Positions 1-11,075 of a stretch of DNA of 64,000 nt are shown piece after piece. Positions within the stretch are counted from its first letter, which is position 1. Every line of letters begins with the position of its first letter. Source of the stretch: Acanthaster planci (taxonomy: Eukaryota > Echinodermata > Asteroidea > Valvatida > Acanthasteridae); the NCBI RefSeq assembly GCF_001949145.1, contig NW_019091402.1:2453005-2517004 (forward strand), in the 5' to 3' direction. The notes beneath the pieces are model-generated. The model was not told the origin of the DNA, ran no database searches, and saw nothing but the letters and a program-made list of their open reading frames with translations. The position numbers and the translations under genes were made by a program.

Positions 1-1
1 C

Positions 2-3000
2 GGGGTGGATGCTACGCCCAGCATCGATATATTCATCAACAACGTCGTGTGCACATTCGGCGTGCGCTGCCACTTGAACTTGAAGAAGATCGGCATGGAA
101 GGGGTGAATGTTGAATACCGAAGGGAATACGGGGTGAGAAGACTGCTTAATTTTTTTTGAATAGTGTATGTTATGCAGAGTGTGGTCGTCAGGAAGGATA
201 TCACAGAGTTTTCCACTAAATAGAGCCAATAAAATCCTTTTTTATCTGTCTGGAATCTCTTTGTAGAAAGTTAACATGAGGTTTCGGAATCCAGCAGCGA
301 CCTGCACAATATGGTCGTCAGGAAGGGTATCCATCACTGGAAACAGTAGGTGAGCAGGTTTCAAAGAGTCTAACTCTCATAAGAACCAAACTGGCCTATG
401 TATTTTACCCCTTCAAAAACCTTCCTCTGTCTTCTAGATTCGACATCAAGTTCCCATGTCAGGTAATGCATGTAGTCCCTGGAATCTACCTTCCTCGAAA
501 TCCTTGGATATTTTCCAAAATCTGCAGGTGCATTTGTGAAGGATTTTGGATAGTTTGAGATGTATTGAGGTTAATCACTTTGTGGTTAAAAATGTTGGTA
601 ATTTCCAGCAGCCTGGTCTTTTGTTACGAGTACGGTCTTTTGTTACAAGGCCCAGTTCCCTTTGTCCGATTTCGGAGACCCCGGCCACGTGTTTAAAGAA
701 TATGTGTCTGGTACCGGCAACCCCAGAGGCAAGTGGTTAACAAATGTGTGAACCTCTCTTGAACAAACTTGTTCGCATGGTTTTTGTGGGTGAGGATAGA
801 CAACATCATAGACTGTTCCTTGGTCCATCAGTTACTGAGCCTGTGGCATCGAACTCTCATGCATGTTGCTCGCATTCTGAATCTTGAAGCAGAGTTTGGT
901 CAGTGACCACTTGTAAAACCACAGTCAATTTTGACTGGTAACCTACATGTATGCATAAAATATCACCTGGGTAAAATTGACCCTTGGTCAAAAATGGTTG
1001 CTGATTAAACTTGGTGCAAGGCGAGCATTTATTTTTGCAAGTTAAAATGCCCTGTCACGCCATGTTAGAAGAAGCATTTCCCGTCCTGTACACAGTTTTC
1101 AGACAGTAGTGACTTCAAATACCAGTGTTACAGTTGAGACCTCTTGACACAATCCCAATACGAATGCAAGACCAGCACAAGACCTCCAATCTGAATTTAA
1201 GTCACAGTCATTGTTCACCCTGTTACTTGTGATTGGTCTTGTGGTGGTCTTGTGTCTGGTCTTATGAGTGGTCTTATGAATGGTCTTGTGACTGGTCTTT
1301 TGACTGGTCTTTATGAATGGTCTTGTGACTGACTGGTGACTAGTCTTGAGTCTGGTTTGTGTCTGGTCTTAAGACTGGTCATGTGTCTTGTCTTGTGACT
1401 GGTTTTGTTTAGACTGGTCTTTTGTCTGTTCTTGTGACTAGTCTTGTGTTCGGTCTTGTGTCTCGCCTTGTGTGTGGTCTTGTGCCTGGCCTTGTGCCTG
1501 GTCCTTTGTCTGGTCTTGTGTGTGGTCTTGTGGCTGGTCTTGTGGCTGGTCTTGTGGCTGGTCTTGTGGCTGGTCTTGTGTCTGGTCTTGTGGCTNTGGG
1601 GTGGACGCCACGCCCAGCATCGATATATTCATCAACAACGTCGTGTGCACATTCGGCGTGCGCTGCCACTTGAACTTGAAGAAGATCGGCATGGAAGGGG
1701 TGAATGTGGAGTACCGAAGGGAATACGGGGTGAGAAGACTGCTTAATTTTTTTTGAATAGTGTATGTTATGCAGAGTGTGGTCGTCAGGAAGGGTATCAC
1801 AGAGTTTTCCACTAAATAGAGCCAATAAAATCCTTTTTTATCTGTCTGGAATCTCTTTGTAGAAAGTTAACATGAGGTTTCGGAATCCAGCAGCGACCTG
1901 CACAATATGGTCGTCAGGAAGGGTATCCATCACTGGAAATAGTAGGTGAGCAGGTTTCAAAGAGTCTAACTCTCATAAGAACCAAACTGGCCTACGTATA
2001 TTACCCCTTCAAAAACCTTCCTCTGTCTTCTAGATTCGACATCAAGTTCCCATGTCAGGTAATGCATGTAGTCCCTGGAATCTACCTTCCTCGAAATCCT
2101 TTTTGTCAGGTCTTGTGCCTGGCTTTGTGTCTGGTCTTGTGTCTGGTCCTGTGTCTGGTCTTGTGTCTGGCCTTGTGTCTGGTCTTGTGGCTGGTCTGGT
2201 GACTAGTCTTGTGTCTGGCCTTGTGTCTGGTCTTGTGGCTGGTCTTGTGAGTGGTCTTGTGTCTGGTCTTGTAATATCTTGAACATAGCACGTTCAAAAA
2301 CATGTAAATGTCTGCATATCCATAAACCCCAAAGAAAAACTTGACAGATTTTTTAATCTAAGTTGGTTTCCAATAAACCCGTACTCGTTCTCGCTGATAT
2401 TTTTGGCAGCGAAGAGGATGCCAAGAAGACAGCCAGGCGGTGCGCGAGGGCGCTGCAGAAGATGGGCTTCCGTGTCCGCTTCTGCAACTTCCAAGTGGTC
2501 AACGTGTTGGGGACGTGCTCCATGCCGTTCGGCATCAAGATAGCGCAGTTTGCAATGCAGCACCCACGAGCCGCAAGGTACGTGCTTTTCGCGTCCGCTC
2601 CAACCACTCAGTGCAAGAGGACTTGCGAAATTGCAGTGGCCTTCCGCATTAGTACCGAGGTCTTGTGTGCCAACCTTGGACGCCCAGTGAGAACCTGTGA
2701 ATAGCAGAGGTCCATGTGAACGCAGGTTGTGCGACCCCGTAGTATGGACAGAGGGGGCGAGTCTTCCTCCCTTCCCCCTTCCCCTTCCCCCTCCCCTGCC
2801 CCCGAGACACGTGTGCCATTTTTTTTTCTTGAATTGTTCTGAATTGAAAGCACCAGCAGTTGCAAAGTGGTTCTTCCACCTTTAGTGGCCAGTGAGGAAT
2901 TTTGACTGATGAAAGAACTCGGACCATTGTTTTTGGAAAATAATCTATCCCCTCCCCAGACCCCAAACCTGGGGCGAACCATGTGTGGGCTAAGTCAGGT

Positions 3001-4193
3001 CAACAAGGTAACCCCTCTTTCTGGACGGCTCTACTCATGCTTCCACATTCCCGTTGCTTCTTTTCAAAGTGGGGGCTATTGTGAAGCTGGTGATTATGAT
3101 GCAAATTCGGCCTTTTCATTTCTTGGCCAGTCACTATATATACAAAAACCAGGGTATGCCTTCTTTCACCGGGTTCACTTGAGCGTGGGCCGAGAATAAT
3201 AGCTGAAAAGCAGGCTGAGGGATCTCTATTTTTATGGCGGCTCTTACCGCTTCCCAGTGAGAAGGGATTAACACATCACATATATGTTTACATTTAACTC
3301 TAATCCTGGCTGACGCATCTGTACTGTTTGTGCTCTGTGGTCCCCGCCCCCCCCCACAGCTATGAGCCCGAACTTCATCCGGCAGTCACCTACAAACTGA
3401 AATCCCCACGGGCCACACTGAAGGTCTTCTCCACTGGGAGCATCACAGTCACAGGTAGGTGGTCAGGTTGCCAATCTCACTGAGCCACAGTTAGGCACAG
3501 AAATATATTCAGGCATTACTTGCTTTAGCAAAAACAGATTTTAAGTTTCTGTGTACCCATGGGCGTAGCAAAGGCATTTTTTTGGGGGGGGGTGTGTACC
3601 AGAGTCCGCTTGCCCACTTGTTCGCCAAGCTCATGCCGTGTAAACTGGGAAATTCGTGGTGTGCTAATTTCATGCTTCAGGGGAAATAGCGGTAGCCATT
3701 GCACATCATTTATATACCAATTTTGGATTCATTTGCCAACTGAAGCACTATTTGCTGACTGGAGTAAATTATTGAAGGGGTGCTGCCGCCCCCCCCCCCA
3801 TTTCACAACGCCCCTGTGTGTACAACGTTCCTGGTGCCACTGTGAATAGTGCCATTATTGTATTCATTTGTTGGCCGGTTGGCCGGGCCTGTTGACTTCA
3901 AAGTCTGTATTCTTCCTTCTCTTTGACTTGCAGCGCCTTGTGTGGAGAACATCTCACTTGCAATACAGCACATCTACCCGCTGGTGGAGCCCCACGCCAC
4001 CCCGCTACGGGAGGAGGTCGCCCTCAAGAGGAAGATGAAAAGTGCCAAGAGGCGGAAACGGAGGAAGGTTGACGACAGCGAGGACGACGACTATGACGAC
4101 GATTTGGAAGACGACGACGATTTTGACAACGTTGATTCGGCGAACGATGACGATTCGGGTGACGATTCGGATGAAGATTCGGATGATTTGTGA
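2..4193 (+). CDS. TBPL1: TBP-like factor (TBPL1/TLF/TRF2), 3' part of the gene
   Basis: Core-promoter transcription factor related to TATA-binding protein; the family works with TFIIA/TFIIB, mostly at TATA-less promoters. I joined five exons: 2-133, 267-349, 2410-2577, 3360-3454 and 3934-4193 (stop TGA 4191-4193). Phases chain exactly and give 245 residues plus stop. The first exon is cut by the window edge or starts just before it. Recognisable TBPL1 pieces, in order: INNVVCTFGVRCHLNLKKI (first TBP repeat), CTIWSSGRVSITG, ARALQKMGF, then FQVVNVLGTC, YEPELHPAVTYKLKSP and FSTGSITVT (second repeat). All junctions use GT donors and AG acceptors. Exons 1 and 2 recur at 1598-1729 and 1863-1945, so either pair could join to the exon at 2410. 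Vertebrate TBPL1 ends soon after the second repeat. This protein adds about 60 residues: a lysine/arginine cluster and then an aspartate-rich tail. Identity is firm from motif order; the N-terminus is not in the window. Confidence 0.93.
1228..1595 (+). repeat. 12-bp minisatellite, GGTCTTGTG-type
   Basis: Tandem 12-base units of the form GGTCTTGTGTCT / GGTCTTGTGGCT with point variation; the leading part (1228-1440) is more degenerate. The regularity keeps several frames open on both strands, which gives false Thr-Arg-Pro or Leu-Val-rich ORFs. It lies between the two TBPL1 copies and ends at the lone N (1596). Confidence 0.9.
1598..2101 (+). repeat. Second copy of TBPL1 exons 1-2 (direct repeat of 2-505)
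   Basis: A 504-base segment almost identical to 2-505, shifted by 1596 bases. It holds a second exon 1 (1598-1729) and exon 2 (1863-1945) with the same splice sites. I see about eight substitutions. The four in exon 1 (GAT/GAC, GCT/GCC, GTT/GTG, GAA/GAG) and the one in exon 2 (AAC/AAT) are all synonymous. The copy begins directly after a lone N at 1596, at the end of a minisatellite. Two tandem copies of a phase-0 exon followed by a phase-2 exon could not both be spliced into one TBP fold. The simplest reading is two haplotypes laid end to end in the assembly. Confidence 0.9.
2106..2276 (+). repeat. 12-bp minisatellite, second array of the same unit
   Basis: Same 12-base GGTCTTGTGTCT family as 1228-1595, shorter, directly after the second copy of TBPL1 exons 1-2. 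If the 2-505 and 1598-2101 copies are haplotypes, this is the allelic array, and the two alleles differ by about 720 bases of unique sequence before the array (506-1227). Confidence 0.88.
4012..4193 (+). other. TBPL1: Basic plus acidic C-terminal tail of TBPL1
   Basis: The last TBPL1 exon continues past the TBP fold into a cluster of lysines and arginines (about 4027-4068, containing KSAKRRKRRKV), then about 40 residues dominated by aspartate with some serine and glutamate (4069-4190). The basic part looks like a nuclear localisation signal. Acidic tails of this type often bind histones or basic DNA-binding partners. The function is inference; the composition is seen directly. The coding phase is the one that continues the TBP domain, so the tail is not a frame artefact. 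Confidence 0.85.
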
Positions 4194-6830
4194 CAGGGCT
4201 GCTTTAGTCAACTTTCACTCAGATGGTATATGCAAAGAAGCAAGGCAGACATGTAAATTCCAGAACATTTGTCACAAGAGCAGCGGGTAATCTCTGTTCT
4301 CTGATTTTGAAGATCTGGAAGATTGTGGTGATCTGTGGGATTCAGTTCGGAAAATCCTTTGAGTGATTTGTAGCAAGGATGATTTCTGTTAGACACCGAG
4401 AGAAGCGTTTCACTATTACATGTACCCAACAAGGATACTGTCAGCATGCATTCTTCCCAGTGTACACGCGTTACACCGCAGTCCTGCATTGTGTTACCCA
4501 CGATCCTGATTTGTGGAGTGGCTATGCATGAAATATTCCTTAGCGTAGGTTATAGTGCTTAGCAACAGACAGCGGGGAACCAGTAAGTACACTGCATGCC
4601 ATTCTGGCCAGTTGTCCATTTTTTGCCAATGAAGTCGCTCCTGTGCCAGCAGATCTCGTCTAACTTCAAGAACCTCTGCGAACTTTGGAACGAATTGTTT
4701 TTTGTTCCTCTCAAAAATGGGGGGGGCATAGTCCTAAGAAAAGGGACAAAAGTTTTCATTTGTGAATTATAACAAAAGACGGACTTTTCCTCCTTCGCTT
4801 ATCAAAGTGTGTTAAAAGCCGTAAAATTATGCACCCCCCCTCAGAAAGCTCTTGGACAGGTTGCTTCAAGAAATTCCCAAATATCTTGGCCCCTTCTTCC
4901 GAAAATTTGTTCCGAAATCGGTCCTTTTCCTGTAGTCCTACAGACCTTGCTTTATGGAAGTTTGAAAACAACCAAAACGCTGTGAGGTGATGCATGTTTG
5001 TCCCACCCCCTTCCACTAGCAATGACAGACGCAAAAAGACTAACGGTATGACTCGATTCGAGAATGTGAGACGTGATGGTAAACTCCGTTCCCGTGTTTT
5101 GTAACTAGTAAACACAGTCATCAAAGAATTCAAACAAATTGGTTCATTGAAAGGGTCTCCGAAAATCATTTAGACATTTCAAGTTGTTAAACTCATAATC
5201 TTACCTTCTCCCCCCAAAAAAAGCTGTCTGAGTTTTCATTTCTTTCCAGGTTTCCGTGGCGAAGACCACCGTATTGTTTTTATTTATAGTTTGAAAAAGC
5301 ATTGATACCGTTCGTTTTTATTTATTGTTTTGGAAAAACATGTGTACTGCCATTTCTCATCGGTATGAGCATGTGTGTTAGACGATAAAGAGATTTGTAA
5401 TGAAGAAAATTGGTTCCGCAGGAATGGTTATCTTCAGTGCTATTTTAGTATAAAATTGTCTGTCTTGAAAGCTTGTTCTAAAGTGAAACCCCCCAAAAAA
5501 TGATGAATTATCCCGTACATATGCTTATGTAATGCTGCAATTGGATAATAGAGATTTGCATGGCTGGCATCTCCATGGCGTCTCAGAGGCTGTATTTGTT
5601 ATTTTGATTTAGTTCCAACGAATGCGAAAAAGGTTTACTGAAGCCTATCCCCGTGACACACAACTCTTGCCCTCTATAAAAGCGTTAACGCATAGCCTCT
5701 ATTTGGCACTGGCTAGTTTTGGCTACATGTGCCCCACAACTCCGTGGTAGGAGGTTATCAGAGTCGGCCGTAATTTCTTGGTCTGCTTCTCCAAATACAT
5801 GTAGCAGTGGTTTGCAGTACTGGTTACATGTAACTGTCATTCCAATGCTGAAATCAATGCAAGGGCACACTGCATTGTGGGAAGAGGACGGCATCCCGAG
5901 ACTTAGTTACACATTGATCACTGCATCGTAGTACCCTCAACTAAAATATTGCAACTCTTTGTTCTTTTCACTATGATTTTTCGCAAATTTTCTTGTTCCG
6001 TCCGCTCACATCGATGTCACCTGTGCAATTTCTGGCCATCATGAAAGCGTTGTAGCTGGTGAAGAGTTGCATACATGTCGTTATGGATATATGGACCCAC
6101 GAGCTAGATGTAGACCTTTTGGTAGACAAACATTGGGGATGAACTTGGTCATAAATTGCGCCTACACGTATGAAACCGTATTTTTGTGTTAATTATGCCT
6201 CATGAATATTTATCCTTTTCCTCAGCTTTTCATTACCGTCTTCAAGGTGTGCTGTTAATTGTAAATTATGCAATTAGCATGCTGGCTTGTGAATATTCAC
6301 ATGGTGTGGTACCAGAAAATATGACATTGTTCAGTTACATGTAGTTAAAAAGTTGATATGTGGTTACAATCTACATTGTATTTGGTTATAACATGCGTGC
6401 AGCATGACGATTATAAATTGTATAAAATGTTGACAAATAATCCATTGGACTTTCAGTTATGATCTTTAAGTGAAGTATTTCAGCCCATGAAAGTAGTGGC
6501 GTAACTGGGGTGCATTTGGCAGGGGGTTACTTGGGGGAGCCCTTCGGCTTCTAGAGGAGGAAGTTAACGGTTTCGGTTACTGTTCAAACATACCCATTTC
6601 GGCACTTAAGACTTCCTCATTGAGCTTCATATAAATTTGTAATGCAGACAGAACCCACTGACTTGGCCAAGATGTTGTTTACCGTATTAGTTATTTATAA
6701 AAACACATTGCATGTTCCTATGGAGTGTTATTTGTAGAAACTTTAGAATTACTGACTTTCGTTTACTGGTAACATGTGTATATATTTAAGAGGCAACAGT
6801 GGCTCTAAATAAAGAAATTGACGTTTGTAA
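4194..6830 (+). other. Probable TBPL1 3' untranslated region
   Basis: No convincing coding sequence follows the TBPL1 stop. The stretch is AT-rich, with several ATTTA motifs, T-rich runs and TACATGTA palindromes. The best polyadenylation signal is AATAAA at 6808-6813, followed by GT/T-rich sequence, so the transcript may end near 6830. An earlier weaker signal (GATAAA near 5385) is possible. Short open frames here have no recognisable content. Confidence 0.5.
6808..6813 (+). promoter_or_regulatory. Candidate TBPL1 polyadenylation signal
   Basis: Canonical AATAAA on the plus strand, about 2.6 kb after the TBPL1 stop, followed within 30 bases by a GT/T-rich stretch. It is the best hexamer before the minus-strand neighbour. 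It has not been tested with transcripts. Confidence 0.45.
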
Positions 6831-7074
6831 AACTTGTTAGCTATTCAGATTTTCTCCTCCAAAAACTAACTGCATATTACAGTCCAAAAGCCTTGCATAT
6901 GGTACTTTATTCAGCAGTCACAACATAGAATACATTGTACAACCAGATAGAAAAAGAAATATTCAGAATTGAAAAAAGAGGAAGATGTGTATCCAAAACT
7001 CAAGCTGTTTTCATTTATAGTCCACTGGATAACTCAATTATTGAAGTTGCTAATGGCAAGTTTGTATCAAACAC

Positions 7075-7199
7075 TATAGAGGCTTTGCGTGGTAGCCATC
7101 TTGCTGGGAAGTTCTTTTGTTCCACAGGGAAACCTTTGTGTATACCCTGTGGAACAGAATCACTGGCCTGCAAGATGGCTGCTGTGCAAACCCTCTATA
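7075..7199. mobile_element. Palindromic MITE, TAGAGG-ended, copy 1
   Basis: About 125 bases with inverted ends: TAGAGGCTTTGCGTGGTAGC on the left, the complement of GCTGTGCAAACCCTCTA on the right. The arms continue inward through CATCTTGC / GCAAGATGG and TTCCACAGGG / CCCTGTGGAA. TA is repeated at both edges, as expected for a TA target-site duplication. No coding capacity. The sequence resembles 8521-8646 closely. Confidence 0.8.
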
Positions 7200-8520
7200 A
7201 TGGGAAAAGGCCTCTATGGGGGAAAAAGTGCTTCACTCCTGTGGAGAAAATTTGACAGATTTTGGTCAAGAATTTTGTATTTTGGTTGAGATGACTTCTC
7301 TCCCCGCGGGGATTGTAATGAAAAAATAAACCCCTTCTCCCGCACTGGTCAAACCCATGGGTCAAGAGTTGGGGCACCATTTAGTTGACCAGAATCGTTA
7401 ACTTTATGACAAAGATAAATGAAACCCCAAGAAAGGGGTAAAATCGTGCATCCATTCAACACTTTCTCCAAGCTCGACTTCACGTATGATGGGGATTCCT
7501 TTTTGACCTCCAAACCAGTCAATGGTCTTTGATGTTTTAACCAAAATAATGAAACACTTCTCATCTCTGACTTTATCTCATGGGATTCCCAGTATCCAGG
7601 AGTAAAACTTGACCCACATTGGATAGAAATCTGCAAAGTCAAGGATGTACTAAATGTAGACAGAGCCCGGGATGAAACTGAAGCAAAGGTTAAGAAAGTG
7701 CGTCCCAGAATGCAAAGCTGTAAAAGCCGCATAAATTTGCGACAAGTGCAATCCATTAAGACCTTCACAACAGCTGTCATCCTAAAAATCATGGACGCAC
7801 AAAAACAAAGAAAACACATGACAAACAAGAGACTGACGCCATAATGCTGAATATTTTTGCATATCACAGGAACAAAGCACCACACTTTTGAAACGATTTC
7901 AATATCTGCCTTAAAGCGTCACCGACATATATACACAGAACGTTCTTTGGAACAGCTTAGGTTCCATACACTGGCATCAGAAAGTACGTAAAAATAAAAT
8001 CAACATTTCATAAGATGGGAACTGGCTTTATGAACTTAAACTTTAAGATTGTCTCTCTCTATTAAAACTATTAAGTAATATCTCATTGAGTACTTCGTAG
8101 TTCTGGTAAAGAAAAATTCAAAAGATAAAACCTAGACTGGCACAGCACGTTTGACATCAACAACTGTTTCACAACGTGAATTAGTCTATGGACGGGCACA
8201 ATTCTTCATCTCCAGTAATATTTACAAATAACTTAGCTCTGTTTAAAACACAGGAGAAAAAGCACGTCAAGAAAAGTAACAACTTAAAAAGTACAATCAT
8301 TATTTCAGAGAAAAGGAATGTTACAGTGAAACTAGAGGTCATTTGAGAAGTACTGAAATGTGTTTTCACCTATCTTTTTCACGCACAATCCACTAGGGGT
8401 GCAGGTTTCTAACTACACACGACTCAGCGATGCACACACACAATTTACACTACACATAATGCTAGCCTGGCCTAACATGCACACCACTGTACTGGGCTTC
8501 ACTAAACAGCAAATATAAAA

Positions 8521-8646
8521 TAGAGGTTTTGCGTGGTAGCCATCTTGCAGGGCAGTTCTTGTGTTCCACAGGGAAACCGCCTTTGTGCATACCCTGCGGA
8601 AAAATAGCACTGGCCTGCAAGATGGCAGCCACGCAAACCCTCTATA
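8521..8646. mobile_element. Palindromic MITE, TAGAGG-ended, copy 2
   Basis: Same foldback family as 7075-7199: left end TAGAGGTTTTGCGTGGTAGC, right end GCCACGCAAACCCTCTA, with the same internal GTTCCACAGGG / CCCTGCGGAA arms. A TA dinucleotide flanks both ends. Differences from copy 1 are scattered substitutions and a few indels, so the copies inserted independently or are old. Confidence 0.8.
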
Positions 8647-10649
8647 CATGTACTCCTAATGGAAAAATTCCATTCAGAAGGCACTGCACTGAAGTGGTGC
8701 CATACTTACACAAACACACATTCTTGTGTATGAGAACCTTTTGGTAATGATCCCATTGTGAAAGAACACAGCAAGCAAAATGTACAATATGCAAGTACTG
8801 AATTACCTCTGCTCAACTTTTCAGTATTAAAGGTCAATCAATTAGTGTACAAACATGGGCAATGCCAGGTTTACATCCAAGGGAAACTTCCGGGGGGGGG
8901 GGCATTCATTAGCATCAAACTGATGAACCATTTACACCGGAAGGGAACCAATATTGATGTTTTTCAATGAAATTGCTGCTTTTCATCCCTTTTAAAGTTT
9001 TCTGTCATTTTTATTTTTTTTCTGGGGAAGGGGGGAGTTGCCTCGCAATGCCAATGTATACATATTGTGTATCATTGTAGTGAGACACTGAGTTACCAGA
9101 CTGCGGAAGACAAACACTAACACACTTGTGTAGCAGACGGGATTACCTCTGGGACAAACCTTGGTCTTTGGTTCAGGAAGCAGCTAACTGAAACACATAA
9201 TGAATAAAGGTCCTTTTCATATATGTTTGTTGACTCCAGTTAAGACTGTGCAGCAACATCGCAGTAATTTAGTCGTAGATTTTCAGACTTTGAATCAAAG
9301 AGGTAGACAAAAAAATGATATCTGGTGGAGATCTTAATGGCAGGAATACATGTAAGTTGTGGCATTTAATGTACAATTATGTGATTGTCGTGAAAATGTT
9401 AAAAAAAAAGAACAGTACTCTGAAACACTTCTGGTAGATTATTCAAGTTTGATACTTAGAATCACTAGCATGAGAATACATATGCTGATCAAAGTTGGTG
9501 GAAACATTCTAAACTGGTCCAAGTCCATTCAGACCCACTCAAAACTGGCCCAAAATTTTTAACAAAATCATCCAAGACCAATATACATGTAATTGGCCCC
9601 TGTCCAAAATTGACATTTCTCTAATTTGACAGTTTAATTTATTTACTTGGATTCCAAGAATACAATTTTTGTTCTTTTGAGCAGCATACATTGGTGACTG
9701 TTTAGACCCCAATAACAGCACTCTTTGTTATAGAAACGAGTTACATCATCACACACATAAAAATGACTTTAGCTCTTTTCACACGACGACAAAAAAACTA
9801 GCAAGGTTTGAGAAATTTTCTCATGCTTGAGAAATCTTACAAACTTGCCATCGTGTGAAAGGTCGCTAATGCTTGAGAGTGACAAGCATTCCTGGTGAAT
9901 CCTTGAGATTTTTTGGAGGAGGTCTGGACCTACGACAAAATCTTCTGCTAGCGGAAGATTTCTCAAGCAACCCATGAGAAACGGTCGTGTGAATGGACGC
10001 ACTGTTTATTGTACAATATCCCCTGAGATAACCTACACAGTGAGCATGCATAGTGACCTGCAATCCCACACAGCACGAGCGCCCTTTAACTTCATTTCAG
10101 GCATGATATGTCCAGCGATCCTGGCGTGGCGCACTCGCCAGTGCAATAGGGAATACCTTCCGCGACTTCCCAGCACACATGGCTATTGTGGACCATGCCG
10201 TCTATTTTCGCCATAATCCCGACGTTTTCCATGGCAGTTATAAGGCTTAGAGTCTCATCATACTCCCAGCCCCTCTTGGAACTTTTCTGCTATTTGGTAC
10301 TCTCCGAAACATTGGTTTCGGGAGAACGTTTTATCATCTGCAAGTTTGACTCTGCCGATGTAGCATGAGCCATTTTTCATTGATGGTCTCCAACCTTTGA
10401 CCTCTCATTGCTCTGGTACTAGCGGTATTTGTGCTCAGTAAGTGTGGAGTCCACTGGCAACCCGCGGAATAAGTGTAAGCGTCTCACGGTGCCGTGTGAA
10501 AGGGACCCATCACAGTCTGTAAAGTAAACAATCCCTGCTCTGAAATTGTGTCTCAAGCCTTGCGAGTTTTTTTGTTGTCGTGTGACAAGGGCTTTTGCCT
10601 CTTCCAAGATAGGAGGTTTGTATGGTTTACCTAATCCTTTATAATCCGG

Positions 10650-11045
10650 TGTCAACCAGACTGATTTGGTTTGATCCTGTTCCTATCACTCCAGGCTCAT
10701 ATCTAGAGACCTGAACCGGACTGATCTGGCTCAGGCGGATTAAACTAGACGGTCTGGTGCAGGTCTCCATCTGGACGTGAGTGCACAGTGACCTGAACCA
10801 GACTAATCCGGTTCAATCTAGTTCCTGACTCCACACTCACATCCACAAGGAAACCCATAACAGACTGATCCGGCTCAATCCATTACATGTCACTACACGT
10901 TCACATCCAGGAAAGCCGAACCATCCTGATCCAGTTCAATCCAGCTTCTGACCGTTCATGCTCAACAGACAGACGGAGGCCTGAAACTGATCCAGTTCAA
11001 TCCAGTTCCAGTCAGTCCACCCTCACATCCAGAAGGAGACCTCTT
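10650..11045. repeat. Degenerate repeats with GATCCGGTTCAATCC-type core
   Basis: At least five imperfect units containing variants of CTGATCCAGTTCAATCCAGT followed by CTCACATCCAGAAGGAGACC. Some units are inverted (10650-10800) relative to the rest, so the array can fold back. It adjoins the terminal AGBL5 exon, and a unit edge provides the alternative-frame stop discussed in the findings. Confidence 0.7.
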
Positions 11046-11075
11046 TCTTAGGCTTCCAGTTACTGTTCATGCTGT

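Larger units (their letters stand above)
6831..11075. other. Intergenic region between TBPL1 and AGBL5 3' ends
   Basis: The two flanking genes converge here. I see no intact gene. Contents: two related palindromic MITEs (7075-7199, 8521-8646), an open-frame island on both strands at 7349-7885 (see findings), and degenerate inverted/tandem repeats at 10650-11045 that reach the last AGBL5 exon. On the minus strand, TTTATT at 10005-10010 (AATAAA in AGBL5 sense) is one possible polyadenylation signal for AGBL5. The remainder shows nothing I can name. Confidence 0.6.

Noticed and set aside
1409-1825. Long ORFs on both strands with Thr-Arg-Pro or Leu-Val-rich repeats
   Set aside because: They are translations of a 12-base minisatellite, open in all frames, plus the antisense of a TBPL1 exon.
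2608-2982. Two overlapping minus-strand ORFs after TBPL1 exon 3
   Set aside because: Driven by a CCCCTT-rich simple sequence in a TBPL1 intron.
7419-7844. In-frame TGA at 7530 as a selenocysteine codon
   Set aside because: No recognised protein family and no SECIS element that I could see; a decayed frame is simpler.
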